Shown here: one piece after another, positions 7,202-15,235 of the stretch
Layout: each line of letters begins with the position of its first letter
How positions within the stretch are numbered: the first letter of the stretch is position 1
Origin: Deltaproteobacteria bacterium
GTDB lineage: Bacteria > Desulfobacterota > GWC2-55-46
Assembly: GCA_016234405.1 (NCBI GenBank)
Contig: JACRCC010000053.1
Coordinates: 1-38,635, forward strand
DNA length: 38,635 nt
Direction: 5' to 3'
Notes under the pieces: model-generated
Database searches by the model: none
What the model was told of the DNA's origin: nothing
Seen by the model: only the letters and a program-made list of their open reading frames with translations
Made by a program: the position numbers and the translations under genes

Positions 7202-9100
7202 ATGTCCTCCCCAACCCTTGAAGTAAAAAACCTGCGGACATATTTCAGAACGCCGGCGGGCGCTGCCTTGGCCGTGGACCGCGTCTCCTTCTCCATAGAG
7301 AAAGGCGCTACCTTCGCCCTTGTGGGCGAATCGGGCTGCGGCAAGACCGCGGCCGCGCTCTCGATAATGCAGCTCCTGCCGCCCGCCGGATACCTTGCCG
7401 GAGGGGAGATTATGCTCAACGGAAGGAACCTGACGGAATTGTCCGAGGCCGAAAAAAGGGATGTGCGGGGAAAAAACGTCTCCATGATATTTCAAGAGCC
7501 GATGACCTCGTTGAACCCGGTCTTCACCATAGGGGAGCAGATAGTCGAGGCGATAAGACTGCATCGGAAAAAAGACTACAACGCCGCGAAAGAGGCCTCC
7601 ATCCGCATGCTCTCGGACGTGGGTCTGCCCGGCGGGGCCTCTTTATTCCACGAATACCCGCACCGACTCTCCGGCGGACAGAGGCAAAGGGTCATGATAG
7701 CCATGGCGCTTGCCTGCAAACCGGATCTCCTCATCGCGGACGAGCCGACCACCGCGCTCGACGTGACGATCCAAGACGAGATAATAAAACTCATCAACAA
7801 GATGAAGGCCTCCACCGGCGCATCCGTCCTCCTCATCACGCACAACATGGCGCTTGTCTACAGAAACGCCGATACGGCGGCCGTGATGTACGCGGGAAAG
7901 ATAGTCGAGTCGGCCCCAGCCAAGGGACTTTTCAGACGCCCCATGCACCCTTACACGATAAAACTGCTGCGCTCCATCCCGGCTCAGGAAAAACGCGGCG
8001 TCCCGCTCGACACGATAAAAGGCGTCGTCCCTCCGGCAACGTCTTACCCGGAGGGCTGCCGCTTCTCAGGCAGGTGTCCGAGGGAGATGACCGGATGCGC
8101 CGCAGTAGAGCCGCGCCTTTCGGAATACGACGCAGGGCACGTGGCCGCCTGCCACCTCTGGGACAAAGAGTTCATGGCAACCGGACAATCAAGACCATTA
8201 GAGACTATTACGGATGCGCTTGCGCCCATAACTTCCCCGGAAGGCTCCGACATAGACGAGGGAAAAACCCTCGAAGAGGGCAAAACCCTCCTTGAGGTAA
8301 GGGGTCTCAAGACCTATTATCCCGTGAGCGCCGGACTTTTCAAGAGGGCCGCCGGATACGTAAAGGCGGTTGACGGCATCGCCCTCATCGTAAAAAAAGG
8401 CGCAACCACGGCGCTTGTGGGTGAATCAGGCTGCGGCAAGACCACGGCCGGGAAAACCATCATCCGGCTCCGCGCCCCGGACGCAGGGGAGATTATTTTC
8501 AAAGGAACGGACGTGGCAAATTTCACCGGGGCGCAGCTCAAACCAATGAGGTCCAGCATGCAGATGATATTTCAAGACCCCTATTCCGCTCTTAACCCGA
8601 GGCTCACGATAAAGGCGACGATAGAAGAAGGGCTGAAGGTTTTAAGGCCGGATATGGACGCAAGCGCAAGGGTGAAGAAAATCTCCGCAACGCTTAAAAG
8701 GGTCGGGATTACCCCTGAAATGATGGAGAGATACCCTCACGAATTTTCAGGCGGGCAGCGCCAGAGGATAGGCATCGCGCGCGCGCTTTCGGTGGACCCG
8801 GAATTTATAATCTGCGACGAGGCAATAAGCTCCCAAGACGTCTCCATACAGGCGCAGATATTGAATCTCCTTAAATCCATCCAGCGCGACTCAGGGATAT
8901 CCTACCTCTTCATAACCCACGACCTCGGGGTGGTGGAATATATAGCCGATTACGTCTCGGTCATGTTCGCAGGTAAGATCGTCGAGGATGGGCCGGTAGA
9001 GGAGATATTCGCAAACCCTAAACACGAATACACGCGAAAACTGCTCAGCGCGGTGCCCAGGATTGACAAGGAGCTGCCGCCGCTCTGGACGCTGCCGTAG
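7202..9100 (+). CDS. Fused OppD-OppF-type peptide transporter ATPase
   Basis: A 632-residue protein with two ABC ATPase domains, supplying both nucleotide-binding halves of the importer on the cytoplasmic face. Domain 1: Walker A GESGCGKT (42-49), signature LSGGQ (156-160), Walker B with catalytic Glu181 (ADEPTTALD), H-loop ITHNM. A Cys-rich linker of the oligopeptide-transporter C-terminal type follows (EGCRFSGRCP...GC...ACHLW, from Cys286). Domain 2: Walker A (407-414), FSGGQ (515-519), Walker B with Glu540, H-loop FITHDL. The second D-loop region reads DEAISSQD rather than DEPxSALD, but the catalytic Glu is kept. Domain 2 has no Cys-rich tail. The ATG at 7202 has GAGG 8 nt upstream and begins at the family's usual start (LEVKNLRTYF). 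Last gene of the operon. Confidence 0.94.
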   Translation: MSSPTLEVKNLRTYFRTPAGAALAVDRVSFSIEKGATFALVGESGCGKTAAALSIMQLLPPAGYLAGGEIMLNGRNLTELSEAEKRDVRGKNVSMIFQEPMTSLNPVFTIGEQIVEAIRLHRKKDYNAAKEASIRMLSDVGLPGGASLFHEYPHRLSGGQRQRVMIAMALACKPDLLIADEPTTALDVTIQDEIIKLINKMKASTGASVLLITHNMALVYRNADTAAVMYAGKIVESAPAKGLFRRPMHPYTIKLLRSIPAQEKRGVPLDTIKGVVPPATSYPEGCRFSGRCPREMTGCAAVEPRLSEYDAGHVAACHLWDKEFMATGQSRPLETITDALAPITSPEGSDIDEGKTLEEGKTLLEVRGLKTYYPVSAGLFKRAAGYVKAVDGIALIVKKGATTALVGESGCGKTTAGKTIIRLRAPDAGEIIFKGTDVANFTGAQLKPMRSSMQMIFQDPYSALNPRLTIKATIEEGLKVLRPDMDASARVKKISATLKRVGITPEMMERYPHEFSGGQRQRIGIARALSVDPEFIICDEAISSQDVSIQAQILNLLKSIQRDSGISYLFITHDLGVVEYIADYVSVMFAGKIVEDGPVEEIFANPKHEYTRKLLSAVPRIDKELPPLWTLP

Positions 9101-9108
9101 AAAAAAAG

Positions 9109-9152
9109 ATGGGAGGCGGGATGTGGGGAGTGGGATGTGGTAAAGACTTTAC
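9109..9152. repeat. Purine-rich GGGATGTGG element with GTAAAGACTTTAC palindrome, copy 1
   Basis: GATGGGAGGCGGGATG, TGGGGAGTGGGATGTG and then the perfect palindrome GTAAAG-A-CTTTAC (9140-9152). Copies 2 and 3 lie at 10498-10555 (inverted) and 26371-26455. The rest of the 9101-9391 gap is A+T-richer and shows nothing else I can support. Confidence 0.75.
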
Positions 9153-9391
9153 TGCATTCCATAGGAGGCACATCGAGACCGTAGAGGAAGGCAAGAAACT
9201 CGTGCCGCAAAAAGCGGCTTAAACATCAAGACCGGAAAGGCGCTGACTCCGGCCAGATGTTGACTTTTACATTTTGTCATATCCCCTGCCTTAAATCATA
9301 CACCGCATATCCTTTCCAAAATTTATTATCAATGGCGTCTGTTGATACCCTATCTTCTTTGAACTCCCACATTCCTAAATTCAGAGACGCT

Positions 9392-9751
9392 TTAATTTTT
9401 TATCCTTAATCGCTCTCCCTGAAATACACAGAACCTGCCGTATAATTTATCCGCATAGTCGCTCGGTATCTTTTTCATAACTTTGACCTTATGAACGCCA
9501 TCTGCATCTTCAAGTCTTAATATCAACACACCGGAATGCAATTTCCCTGAATTGTAAACAAGTTCGCCAAAGTCCTTGTCCATTGTGATGACCATCCTGC
9601 CTTCCTTAACTGCCGGATGCAATATCTCGGAATCATCGGCAGTCGGGTTTATATCCCTCACGCATTTGGCATCATAGCCATTGTCCGCAAGCCGCTTCTC
9701 GACTTTCTTGCCGACTCCAACATCCACCAAAAATTTCAGTTTGGCAATCAT
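9392..9751 (-). CDS. DUF5615 PIN-like toxin
   Basis: A 119-residue protein of the DUF5615 (Mut7-C/PIN-like) family, the putative RNase of a type II toxin-antitoxin module. Family marks are the N-terminal LKFLVDVGVGKKVEKRL, an acidic segment around DSEILHPAVKEGRMVITMDKDFGEL that includes the characteristic TxDxDFG-like core, and a late GVLILRLED strand. The partner antitoxin gene lies immediately upstream with a 15-bp gap, the usual order. The start has no clear ribosome site, so translation probably couples to the antitoxin. The first Asp of the usual LxDEN-like motif is present, but the Glu is replaced (VDVGV), which may affect activity. Confidence 0.85.
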   Translation of the reverse strand: MIAKLKFLVDVGVGKKVEKRLADNGYDAKCVRDINPTADDSEILHPAVKEGRMVITMDKDFGELVYNSGKLHSGVLILRLEDADGVHKVKVMKKIPSDYADKLYGRFCVFQGERLRIKN

Positions 9752-9766
9752 AGGAAGGATGTTAAC

Positions 9767-10003
9767 TCAACTGACGGCAAAAACCTGTTCTTCGTTCACA
9801 AGTTCAAAGGCATAAAGAAGGACTGCCTGAATATCTTCTTTTTCAAGTTCGGGGAAATCTTCAAGAAGGTCATCTGCCGTTACTCCACCCGCAAGCGCCT
9901 TTAATATCTGCTCAACGGTAATCCTGAGCCCTCTGATCGTCGGCTTACCAACCGTAACTTTTGGATTAACGGTAATACGTTTTAAGAGATTTTCTTTTGT
10001 CAT
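9767..10003 (-). CDS. DUF433 antitoxin
   Basis: A 78-residue DUF433 family protein with a winged-helix DNA-binding fold, of the kind that pairs with DUF5615 toxins and neutralises and autoregulates them. Typical features are ITVNPKVTVGKPTIRGLRITVEQIL near the start, followed by LEDFPELEKEDIQAVLLYA. Length is normal for the family. The ATG at 10003 is preceded by an AAAGGGG ribosome site about 6 nt away. It is first in a two-gene operon; a promoter would lie in the repeat-rich gap above 10003. Confidence 0.88.
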   Translation of the reverse strand: MTKENLLKRITVNPKVTVGKPTIRGLRITVEQILKALAGGVTADDLLEDFPELEKEDIQAVLLYAFELVNEEQVFAVS

Positions 10004-10136
10004 CTTAAACCCCTTTCTGTTTGCCTTGGTTATACATTACCATGGGTTTTTGACCATAAAAAACAATCGAAGTAGCTGCTCCCTTTGTTGTGCTTCGAGG
10101 TTGAATGCGGGTTTCCTTCTCTATATGTATGTAAAT

Positions 10137-10273
10137 TACCTTACCACTTCCCACCCCCCTCCTCCCGCCTCCCGCCTCCCATTACGATACTCGGCCTTGC
10201 CCGTCGGGGGTTATCCCCCCGTCGGGTTTACCGCATCACGGTCACGCATCACGGCCTTGGGGTTATCCCCCCC
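10137..10273. repeat. Composite repeat block downstream of rpoZ
   Basis: The 10004-10262 gap separates the toxin-antitoxin pair from rpoZ. It ends in a mosaic: a pyrimidine-rich run (CCCACCCCCCTCCTCCCGCC from 10152) that complements the purine-rich elements; GGGGG-TTAT-CCCCCC at 10206-10220 flanked by CCGTCGGG on both sides; CATCACGGTCACGCATCACGG (10234-10254) of the CGTGA family; and a second GGGG-TTAT-CCCCCCC at 10259-10273 that contains the rpoZ stop. An open frame of 156 codons across this block on the plus strand looks spurious. Confidence 0.7.
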
Positions 10274-10475
10274 TCTTCCCCTTCTTACCTGTGGGCGCGA
10301 CCCTGACCTCTCCGGCGGCAACCTCACGGAGCGCGGTCACTACCGCCTTGTTGCCGGTCTTTACGAGCGCAGGGGCGCCTTTCATGAGAAGCCTGCCCCT
10401 CTGGGCAGCGAGATGCACGAGCCTGAAACGGCTCGGCACCTGCTTCAAACAGTCTTCGATGGTTATCCTTGCCAT
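10263..10475 (-). CDS. rpoZ: RNA polymerase omega subunit
   Basis: A 70-residue omega subunit, which clamps the beta' subunit and helps polymerase assembly. It matches the family along its length: MARITIEDCLKQVPSRFRLVHLAAQRGRLLM, then TGNKAVVTALREVAAGEV, with the conserved Lys/Ala helix. It follows gmk and yicC on the same strand, a common bacterial order, here with an ankyrin lipoprotein gene inserted between gmk and rpoZ. The final RGG and the TAA stop are encoded by a G-run/C-run palindrome (10259-10273), so the tail has been shaped by the repeat. Confidence 0.93.
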   Translation of the reverse strand: MARITIEDCLKQVPSRFRLVHLAAQRGRLLMKGAPALVKTGNKAVVTALREVAAGEVRVAPTGKKGKRGG

Positions 10476-10497
10476 ACGTCCCTCCTTATTATATAGG

Positions 10498-10555
10498 GAT
10501 AGGAGGTAGTAAAGTCTTTACCACATCCCGCCTCCCACTCCCGACATCCCATCCT
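10498..10555. repeat. Purine-rich element, copy 2 (inverted)
   Basis: GGAGGTA, then GTAAAG-T-CTTTAC (10509-10521), then CACATCCCGCCTCCCACTCC and CGACATCCCATCC. This is the reverse complement of the copies at 9109 and 26371. It fills the gap between rpoZ and the ankyrin gene. Confidence 0.75.
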
Positions 10556-10560
10556 TAAAA

Positions 10561-11031
10561 TCACCTTCTCATCTCAGGCGTTGCCCCGGCCTGATAAAGG
10601 GCGTCTGCGGCCTCTCCTTGCCCGTATTCGGCGGCGGAGCGCAAAGGCGTCCATCCGTCGCGGTCTTTGACGTTGACGTTAGCGCCCCTTTCGATGAGAA
10701 ATTTAACTACCGCCGTATGACCGTAGCCCGCGGCGTTGTGCAAAGGCGTCATGCCCCTTCTGTCCGTTGCGTTGACGTTAGCGCCTTTTGAGACGAGCAG
10801 CTTTGCCGCCTCAAGCCGCCCGCTCCCTGCGGCCGCGTGCAAGGGGGTAACGCCGTTGTTGTCGGCGCCGTTGACGTCCGCGCCTTTTGCGATAAGGTCT
10901 TCCATTCCTTTAACGTCGCCGTCCTCTGCCGCGCTTTTCAGTTGAAAAGACGCGCAGCCGGATACGGTGAACGCCAAGAGCGCGAGGCAAGTTGCAACAG
11001 TCTTCCGAGTATTAACCGGTCGTATGCCCAT
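10561..11031 (-). CDS. Ankyrin-repeat lipoprotein
   Basis: A 156-residue protein. The N-terminal signal (LALLAFTVSGCASF) ends in a lipobox VSGC with Cys at about residue 26. Roughly four ankyrin repeats follow with the regular GADVNxxDxxGxTPLHxAAxxGxxxxxKxLxxxGA pattern (repeats start near residues 30, 60, 93 and 126). Such domains bind other proteins; here the site would be the periplasm or outer-membrane face. The partner is unknown. It sits between gmk and rpoZ, an unusual place for it, and is bordered downstream by a repeat element, which fits a late insertion into the conserved set. Confidence 0.88.
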   Translation of the reverse strand: MGIRPVNTRKTVATCLALLAFTVSGCASFQLKSAAEDGDVKGMEDLIAKGADVNGADNNGVTPLHAAAGSGRLEAAKLLVSKGANVNATDRRGMTPLHNAAGYGHTAVVKFLIERGANVNVKDRDGWTPLRSAAEYGQGEAADALYQAGATPEMRR

Positions 11032-11056
11032 ACAGCCTCCTTTATCGGTTATCAGT

Positions 11057-11662
11057 TCACCGTCCTTCGAGTATCCCCTTAACCTTGTCCATCATCCGCG
11101 CCCTGCGCGCCCTTTCGGATACGACGATTGATTTGAGTTTTTCAAAGGCTGCGTTCAAATCATCGTTTATGATGATGTAGTCGTACTCCGAGGCCTTTTT
11201 CATCTCTTCAACGGCTATCGAGAGTCTTTTTCGTATATCCTTCGTGGTGTCCTTGCCGCGCCCTTTAAGCCTGTCTTCGCAAGCCTTGAGCGACGGGGGC
11301 AGGATGAAGACATAGACCCCGCCTTTCAAGAGGGACTTCACCGTCTCCCCTCCCTGAACGTCAATCTCGAGGAGCGCGTCCATTCCTGCGGAGCGGAGCC
11401 TGTCGAGGTCTTTTTTAGCCGTGCCGTAGCGTTTGCCGAACACCTCGGCGTGTTCGAGGAACTCCCCTCTTTCGATCATAGCATCGAAGGTCTCGTCGTC
11501 CACGAACCAATACTCCACGCCGTTGGTCTCACCCGGTCTCGAAGGTCTGGTGGTGTATGAAACAGAATGCCTCAAGTCCGGAAAGAAATCAACGGCCATG
11601 CTGCACAGCGTGGTCTTTCCCGCGCCTGACGGCGCTGAAACTATGAAGAGCATGCCTTTCAT
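11057..11662 (-). CDS. gmk: Guanylate kinase
   Basis: A 201-residue enzyme that phosphorylates GMP to GDP with ATP, in cytoplasmic purine nucleotide supply. The P-loop is SAPSGAGKTTL (residues 8-18), and the GMP-binding segment SVSYTTRPSRPGETNGVEY follows, with the Ser, Arg and Tyr ligands typical of the family. LLEIDVQGG and IFILPPS-like strands are also present. The start gives the normal length. The gap to yicC upstream is 3 bp, so the two are translationally linked. Later helices (DYIIINDDL) are as expected. Confidence 0.96.
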   Translation of the reverse strand: MKGMLFIVSAPSGAGKTTLCSMAVDFFPDLRHSVSYTTRPSRPGETNGVEYWFVDDETFDAMIERGEFLEHAEVFGKRYGTAKKDLDRLRSAGMDALLEIDVQGGETVKSLLKGGVYVFILPPSLKACEDRLKGRGKDTTKDIRKRLSIAVEEMKKASEYDYIIINDDLNAAFEKLKSIVVSERARRARMMDKVKGILEGR

Positions 11663-11665
11663 CTC

Positions 11666-12544
11666 CTACTCCACGTTCTGCGACTGCTCCCGCATCTTTT
11701 CAAGCTCGTTTTTCATCTCGATGACCGTGCGCGTAACCGAGACGTCCGCGGCCTTCGAGCCTATGGTGTTGATTTCCCTGCCTATCTCCTGACAGAGAAA
11801 ATCCAACTTCTTGCCGACCGGCTCCCCATGCTCGATTGAGTCGAGATAGCGCCTGAACGCCGCGACGTGGCTTTTGAGGCGCACGACCTCTTCCGTAACG
11901 TCCGACCTCTCGGCGCATATCGCGGCCTCGGTCAAAAGCCGGGTCTCGTCCACGCCCTGGCCCACGAGCCTTTCAATCGCCTCTTTAATCCTGTTAACGC
12001 ACCGCTCGTTTATATCCGGGGCCGCCTTTTCCACGGTCTCAAGATTGCGCTCAAGGTTTTTGAGCCTCGTGAGAAGGTCTGCCTTTAGCGCCATACCCTC
12101 CCTGCCCCTCCACTCGTCCACCTGAGCAAGGGCTGCGCCAAGCCCCTTTTGCATGGCTGCCCAATCCGAGTCCGCGTCCGGCGTTTTTTTGCCGGAGGTA
12201 AAAATGTCCTTGAGCCGTAAAAAAAATTCAACGTCCGTATCCCCGCTCACGCCGAGTTTCAATTTGAGGGTTTTTGCGGCATCGAGATATGTCTTTGCGA
12301 CCTCAAGGTTGAGGCTCTGATGCAGCGTCTCCCCTCCTGAGGCGGATATATAGATGGTGAAAGACCCCCTTGAAAAACGCCTTTTGACCTCTTCCCTAAT
12401 CCTATGCTCAAGGCCGAAAAAACGCTCCCCTGCCCTGATGTTTATGTCAATGTAACGGTTGTTGAGGGTCTTGACCTCGACGATAAAGGCGTCTTCGTTG
12501 ACTGTGAATTCCGCCCGGCCGTAGCCGGTCATGCTTTTTGCCAC
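11666..12544 (-). CDS. yicC: YicC/YloC family endoribonuclease
   Basis: A 292-residue member of the YicC/YloC family. E. coli YicC is reported to be an endoribonuclease that acts on small RNA. The N-terminus MAKSMTGYGRAEF is diagnostic. The late part also fits the family: LDFLCQEIGREINTIGSKA, with conserved Glu residues in the middle and at the end, and EKMREQSQNVE as the typical last residues. It lies 1 bp downstream of the DUF4416 gene and 3 bp upstream of gmk, consistent with co-expression. The central third looks coiled-coil-rich. Confidence 0.95.
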   Translation of the reverse strand: MAKSMTGYGRAEFTVNEDAFIVEVKTLNNRYIDINIRAGERFFGLEHRIREEVKRRFSRGSFTIYISASGGETLHQSLNLEVAKTYLDAAKTLKLKLGVSGDTDVEFFLRLKDIFTSGKKTPDADSDWAAMQKGLGAALAQVDEWRGREGMALKADLLTRLKNLERNLETVEKAAPDINERCVNRIKEAIERLVGQGVDETRLLTEAAICAERSDVTEEVVRLKSHVAAFRRYLDSIEHGEPVGKKLDFLCQEIGREINTIGSKAADVSVTRTVIEMKNELEKMREQSQNVE

Positions 12545-12545
12545 T

Positions 12546-13082
12546 CTATTGCCCCTTACTTATCTGCCGGGCGTATCTCGCCCTTATCTGCCTGAGCCAC
12601 GATTTCATAACGTCAACCCTGTAATCCGGGTACGTCCACGGAAGGTCTTTGAACCCCCTTGCCGTATATATGAGCGTCAAATCGGCCCAGACGCCGTCTT
12701 TCAAATAAATCCTGTGGGTAAAGTTCTTGCACGTTGCAAGGACGAATCTTTCAAGGGAGACAATGCCCGGGTCTATGTTTATGCGCCTTTTTCCTCCGGG
12801 CGCGAGGAACTCGTCCTCGACGCCGTTGGTAAAGAGTTTAATCTGTGCGAGTCCGCCCCCGTCCGGCGGCACGAGGTCTTCAAAGGAGACGAACCTCCTT
12901 TTAAGACCGCCTCCGAATTCTTCCTCGTAATAATCGGTTCGGTCAAACGGAGATGTCTCGCTCAAAAAATCCATCTGCCCGAAACGGGAGGAGAGCGCCT
13001 CTATCGCCCGCATAAAAAGCCCCTCATCGGCGGCTACGAGGCTTACCGCAAGTTTAACGTCCCGCGCCCTTTTCGGCCTCAT
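12546..13082 (-). CDS. DUF4416 family protein
   Basis: A 178-residue protein of the DUF4416 family, which has no assigned function and which I associate mainly with Desulfobacterota, Nitrospirota and related phyla. Recognisable features are KLAVSLVAADEGLFMRAIEAL near the start, PFDRTDYYEEEFG, the strand KRRINIDPGIVSLERFVLAT, and FTHRIYLKDGVWADLTLIY, a stretch conserved in the family; YPDY occurs near the end. No membrane helix or signal. It sits between the heptose kinase gene and yicC with 9-bp and 1-bp gaps. Confidence 0.85.
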   Translation of the reverse strand: MRPKRARDVKLAVSLVAADEGLFMRAIEALSSRFGQMDFLSETSPFDRTDYYEEEFGGGLKRRFVSFEDLVPPDGGGLAQIKLFTNGVEDEFLAPGGKRRINIDPGIVSLERFVLATCKNFTHRIYLKDGVWADLTLIYTARGFKDLPWTYPDYRVDVMKSWLRQIRARYARQISKGQ

Positions 13083-13091
13083 CTGGCCTCT

Positions 13092-14099
13092 TTATTTACC
13101 GGCGCCCTTTAGCCCGACGGTTATCGCCGACAACAGCTCCGCCGGACTGAGCGTGGCCGTGCCGACCTTGCCGACTACCACGCCTGCCGCAAAGTTCGCT
13201 GTCACGGCGGCCTCTTTGAACGTGGCGCCGGCGGCTAACGACAACGCGAGCGTTCCTATGACCGTATCACCCGCGCCGCTCACGTCAAAGACCTCTCTGG
13301 CTACGGTCGGAATATGCGTGTCGGAATCGTCTTCAAAGAGACTCATGCCGTTTTCCCCGCGCGTGATGAGCAGGGCCTTGCAGCCAAGCTTATTCAAAAG
13401 CACCTCTCCTGCCCTGTGCAGCGACGCTTGGTCCTCGATGTCAACGCCCGAGGCTTGCCCAGCCTCGATGTTATTCGGCGTCACTATCGCGGCCCCCTTG
13501 TAATAGTCGAAGTGCTCCACCTTAGGGTCTATCGCCGCTAATTTGTCGAGCCTTGCACAAAACGCGATGGTCTCGGCGGCGAGGGCCTCCGTAACGACCC
13601 CCTTGGCGTAATCGGATATCAAAACCACGTCCGCTTTTTTCAGCGCCTTCTTTATGTAGTCCAAGACCTGAGCGCCGGAGTCGGGATCGATGGCGTCTTT
13701 TTTTTCCCTGTCGAACCTCACGACCTGCTGGCTGTGAGCGATGACGCGGGTCTTTATCGTGGTGGGGCGTTTATTGTCCACGACGATGCCTTGCGTCTCT
13801 ATCCCCTTTTCCTTGAGCGCATTTATGAGTTTTTTTCCGTCCCAGTCGTTTCCCACAAGACCGGTTACGAGAGACCTTCCGCCGAGGCTGAAGATGTTAT
13901 TCACCACGTTAGCGCTCCCGCCGAGCATCGTGGATTCGGACGTAACCTCCACGACCGGCACCGGCGCCTCAGGGGAGATGCGCCTCACCTTGCCCCAGAT
14001 GAAGTGATCCATGATGAGATCGCCGATTACGAGCACCCGGCCGGCCGGAAACCTCTCGATGAGCGTCTTGGCCCTTTTCAGACTCAGATACCTTCTCAT
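13092..14099 (-). CDS. hldE: D-glycero-beta-D-manno-heptose-7-phosphate kinase
   Basis: A 335-residue PfkB-family sugar kinase that phosphorylates heptose 7-phosphate at position 1, the step before GmhB in ADP-heptose synthesis. Visible marks are VIGDLIMDHFIWGKVRRISPEAPVPVV at the start, GSANVVNNIFSLGG (substrate and oligomer contact), and GAGDTVIG near residue 275 with the catalytic base Asp. At 335 residues it holds the kinase half only; bifunctional HldE is about 475 residues and adds a cytidylyltransferase-like domain, so that activity (RfaE2) must be encoded elsewhere. The ATG overlaps the upstream GT4 stop (ATGA, 4 nt). Could equally be named rfaE1. Confidence 0.92.
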   Translation of the reverse strand: MRRYLSLKRAKTLIERFPAGRVLVIGDLIMDHFIWGKVRRISPEAPVPVVEVTSESTMLGGSANVVNNIFSLGGRSLVTGLVGNDWDGKKLINALKEKGIETQGIVVDNKRPTTIKTRVIAHSQQVVRFDREKKDAIDPDSGAQVLDYIKKALKKADVVLISDYAKGVVTEALAAETIAFCARLDKLAAIDPKVEHFDYYKGAAIVTPNNIEAGQASGVDIEDQASLHRAGEVLLNKLGCKALLITRGENGMSLFEDDSDTHIPTVAREVFDVSGAGDTVIGTLALSLAAGATFKEAAVTANFAAGVVVGKVGTATLSPAELLSAITVGLKGAGK

Positions 14100-15235
14100 A
14101 AGTTAAAACTCAAATCCCTTACGGCGTCTTCTATCACCTTGAGGAACTCAGCTGCGTTTTTCTTCATCGTGTGTTTAGAGGCTTCTCCCCGCGCGCCGGC
14201 AGAGGCCGCGCGTTGCACGTCAGGGTCGAGAAAAAGGGCAATCTTTCCGGCAAGGGACGGCGCGTCAAAAGGGTCGGCGATGACGCCGCCGTTAACCCCG
14301 TCCGTTATTATCTCGGAGGCGCCGTTTGACGCCGTGGTCACGACCGGAAGGCCCAAGGCCATTGCCTCAAGACACGAATTGCTGAAAGGCTCGTACATGG
14401 ACGGCAGGGCAAAGATATCCGCTGCCCTGTAGAATTCGGCTGCGTCTTTAACTGGCCCCGCAAATGTTACCCGCCCCGCTAACCCAAGCCTTGCGGCCTC
14501 CCTCAGATACGGCCCCTGCCTCCCCTTGCCAACGACCACGAGCCGTATGTCCCCCTTTTCTTTCAAAAGGCCGATGGCGCGGATAAGGGTCATCAGCCCT
14601 TTTCTCTCAAACCCGGAGCCTACGAAGAGAACCACAAAAACGCCGGGCGGGATGCCCATAGACTCCCTGATGCCGCGCCTTTTGTCCGCGTCAATCGCGG
14701 GATAGCGGGCAAGGTCAATCCCATTGTATATAACACATATCTTATCCTCAGGCAAACCATAATGCCGGATTATGTCGTCTTTCACCATCCTCGAATTGGC
14801 AACGACCTTTTTAAGCCGCGCGCTTTTGAACATCTCCTCCTCGAGGAATAGGTGCGTCATCTGGATGGGGCTAAACGCCAGCATCATGCGCCTCCACCAC
14901 GGCTGCGAGCGGGCGCGCAGGGCCAGCCACTCCCTGTGGCATCCGTCCCCTGCCCTGTAGACGTCAAGGCAGTGGAGCCGCTCAAAACTCAAGACCACGT
15001 CCGGCCTTACCTCCCGCAGCTTCTTCTCGACGTTCATCGCAAAGAATATCGGCCTTAGAAACGAAGGCCCGAAGGCCCTGACCTTGTGGATAGTAACCCC
15101 GTCGCGGGACTCCCATCCGGTTGTGAAGAGGTCCACCTTGTGCCCTTGCCTTACAATCTCTTCCATGAACCTGTCCAGAAAGACCTCTGCCCCGCCGTAC
15201 GGGGTGTAGCGCATCCTTATCAGCCCTATCCTCAA
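14096..15235 (-). CDS. GT4 glycosyltransferase, WaaG-like
   Basis: A 379-residue GT-B fold glycosyltransferase, probably adding a hexose to the LPS core. The start fits the family (IRMRYTPYGGAEVFLDRFM). YRAGDGCHREWLALRA closely resembles the segment after the acceptor region in WaaG (RfaG), LPS core glucosyltransferase I. The donor-binding half has FVGSGFERKGL and the Glu-rich EPFSNSCLEAMALGLPVV motif, whose Glu residues bind the nucleotide sugar. The TTG start overlaps the previous stop as TTGA and has GGGGGA just upstream. It is followed by the heptose kinase with a 4-nt overlap. Confidence 0.9.
   Translation of the reverse strand: MRIGLIRMRYTPYGGAEVFLDRFMEEIVRQGHKVDLFTTGWESRDGVTIHKVRAFGPSFLRPIFFAMNVEKKLREVRPDVVLSFERLHCLDVYRAGDGCHREWLALRARSQPWWRRMMLAFSPIQMTHLFLEEEMFKSARLKKVVANSRMVKDDIIRHYGLPEDKICVIYNGIDLARYPAIDADKRRGIRESMGIPPGVFVVLFVGSGFERKGLMTLIRAIGLLKEKGDIRLVVVGKGRQGPYLREAARLGLAGRVTFAGPVKDAAEFYRAADIFALPSMYEPFSNSCLEAMALGLPVVTTASNGASEIITDGVNGGVIADPFDAPSLAGKIALFLDPDVQRAASAGARGEASKHTMKKNAAEFLKVIEDAVRDLSFNL

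Noticed and set aside
9121-9222. 34-codon plus-strand frame (MWGVGCGKDFTAFHRRHIE...)
   Set aside because: Its first third is the purine-rich repeat and its start lies in it. No ribosome site or family; could be a remnant.
10137-10190. Tandem-looking pyrimidine run as a possible CRISPR or terminator
   Set aside because: No spacer-repeat periodicity and no hairpin followed by a T-run. It matches the complement of the purine-rich element.
10026-10496. 156-codon plus-strand open frame over the rpoZ region
   Set aside because: It crosses several repeats and the reverse strand of rpoZ, with no family resemblance and no ribosome site. Its composition reflects repeats.
12531-13112. 193-codon plus-strand open frame opposite DUF4416/yicC
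   Set aside because: It mirrors the codon bias of the opposite genes, whose families are recognisable. The same applies to long antisense frames at 13734-14432, 15685-16476, 21083-21880 and 32618-33307.
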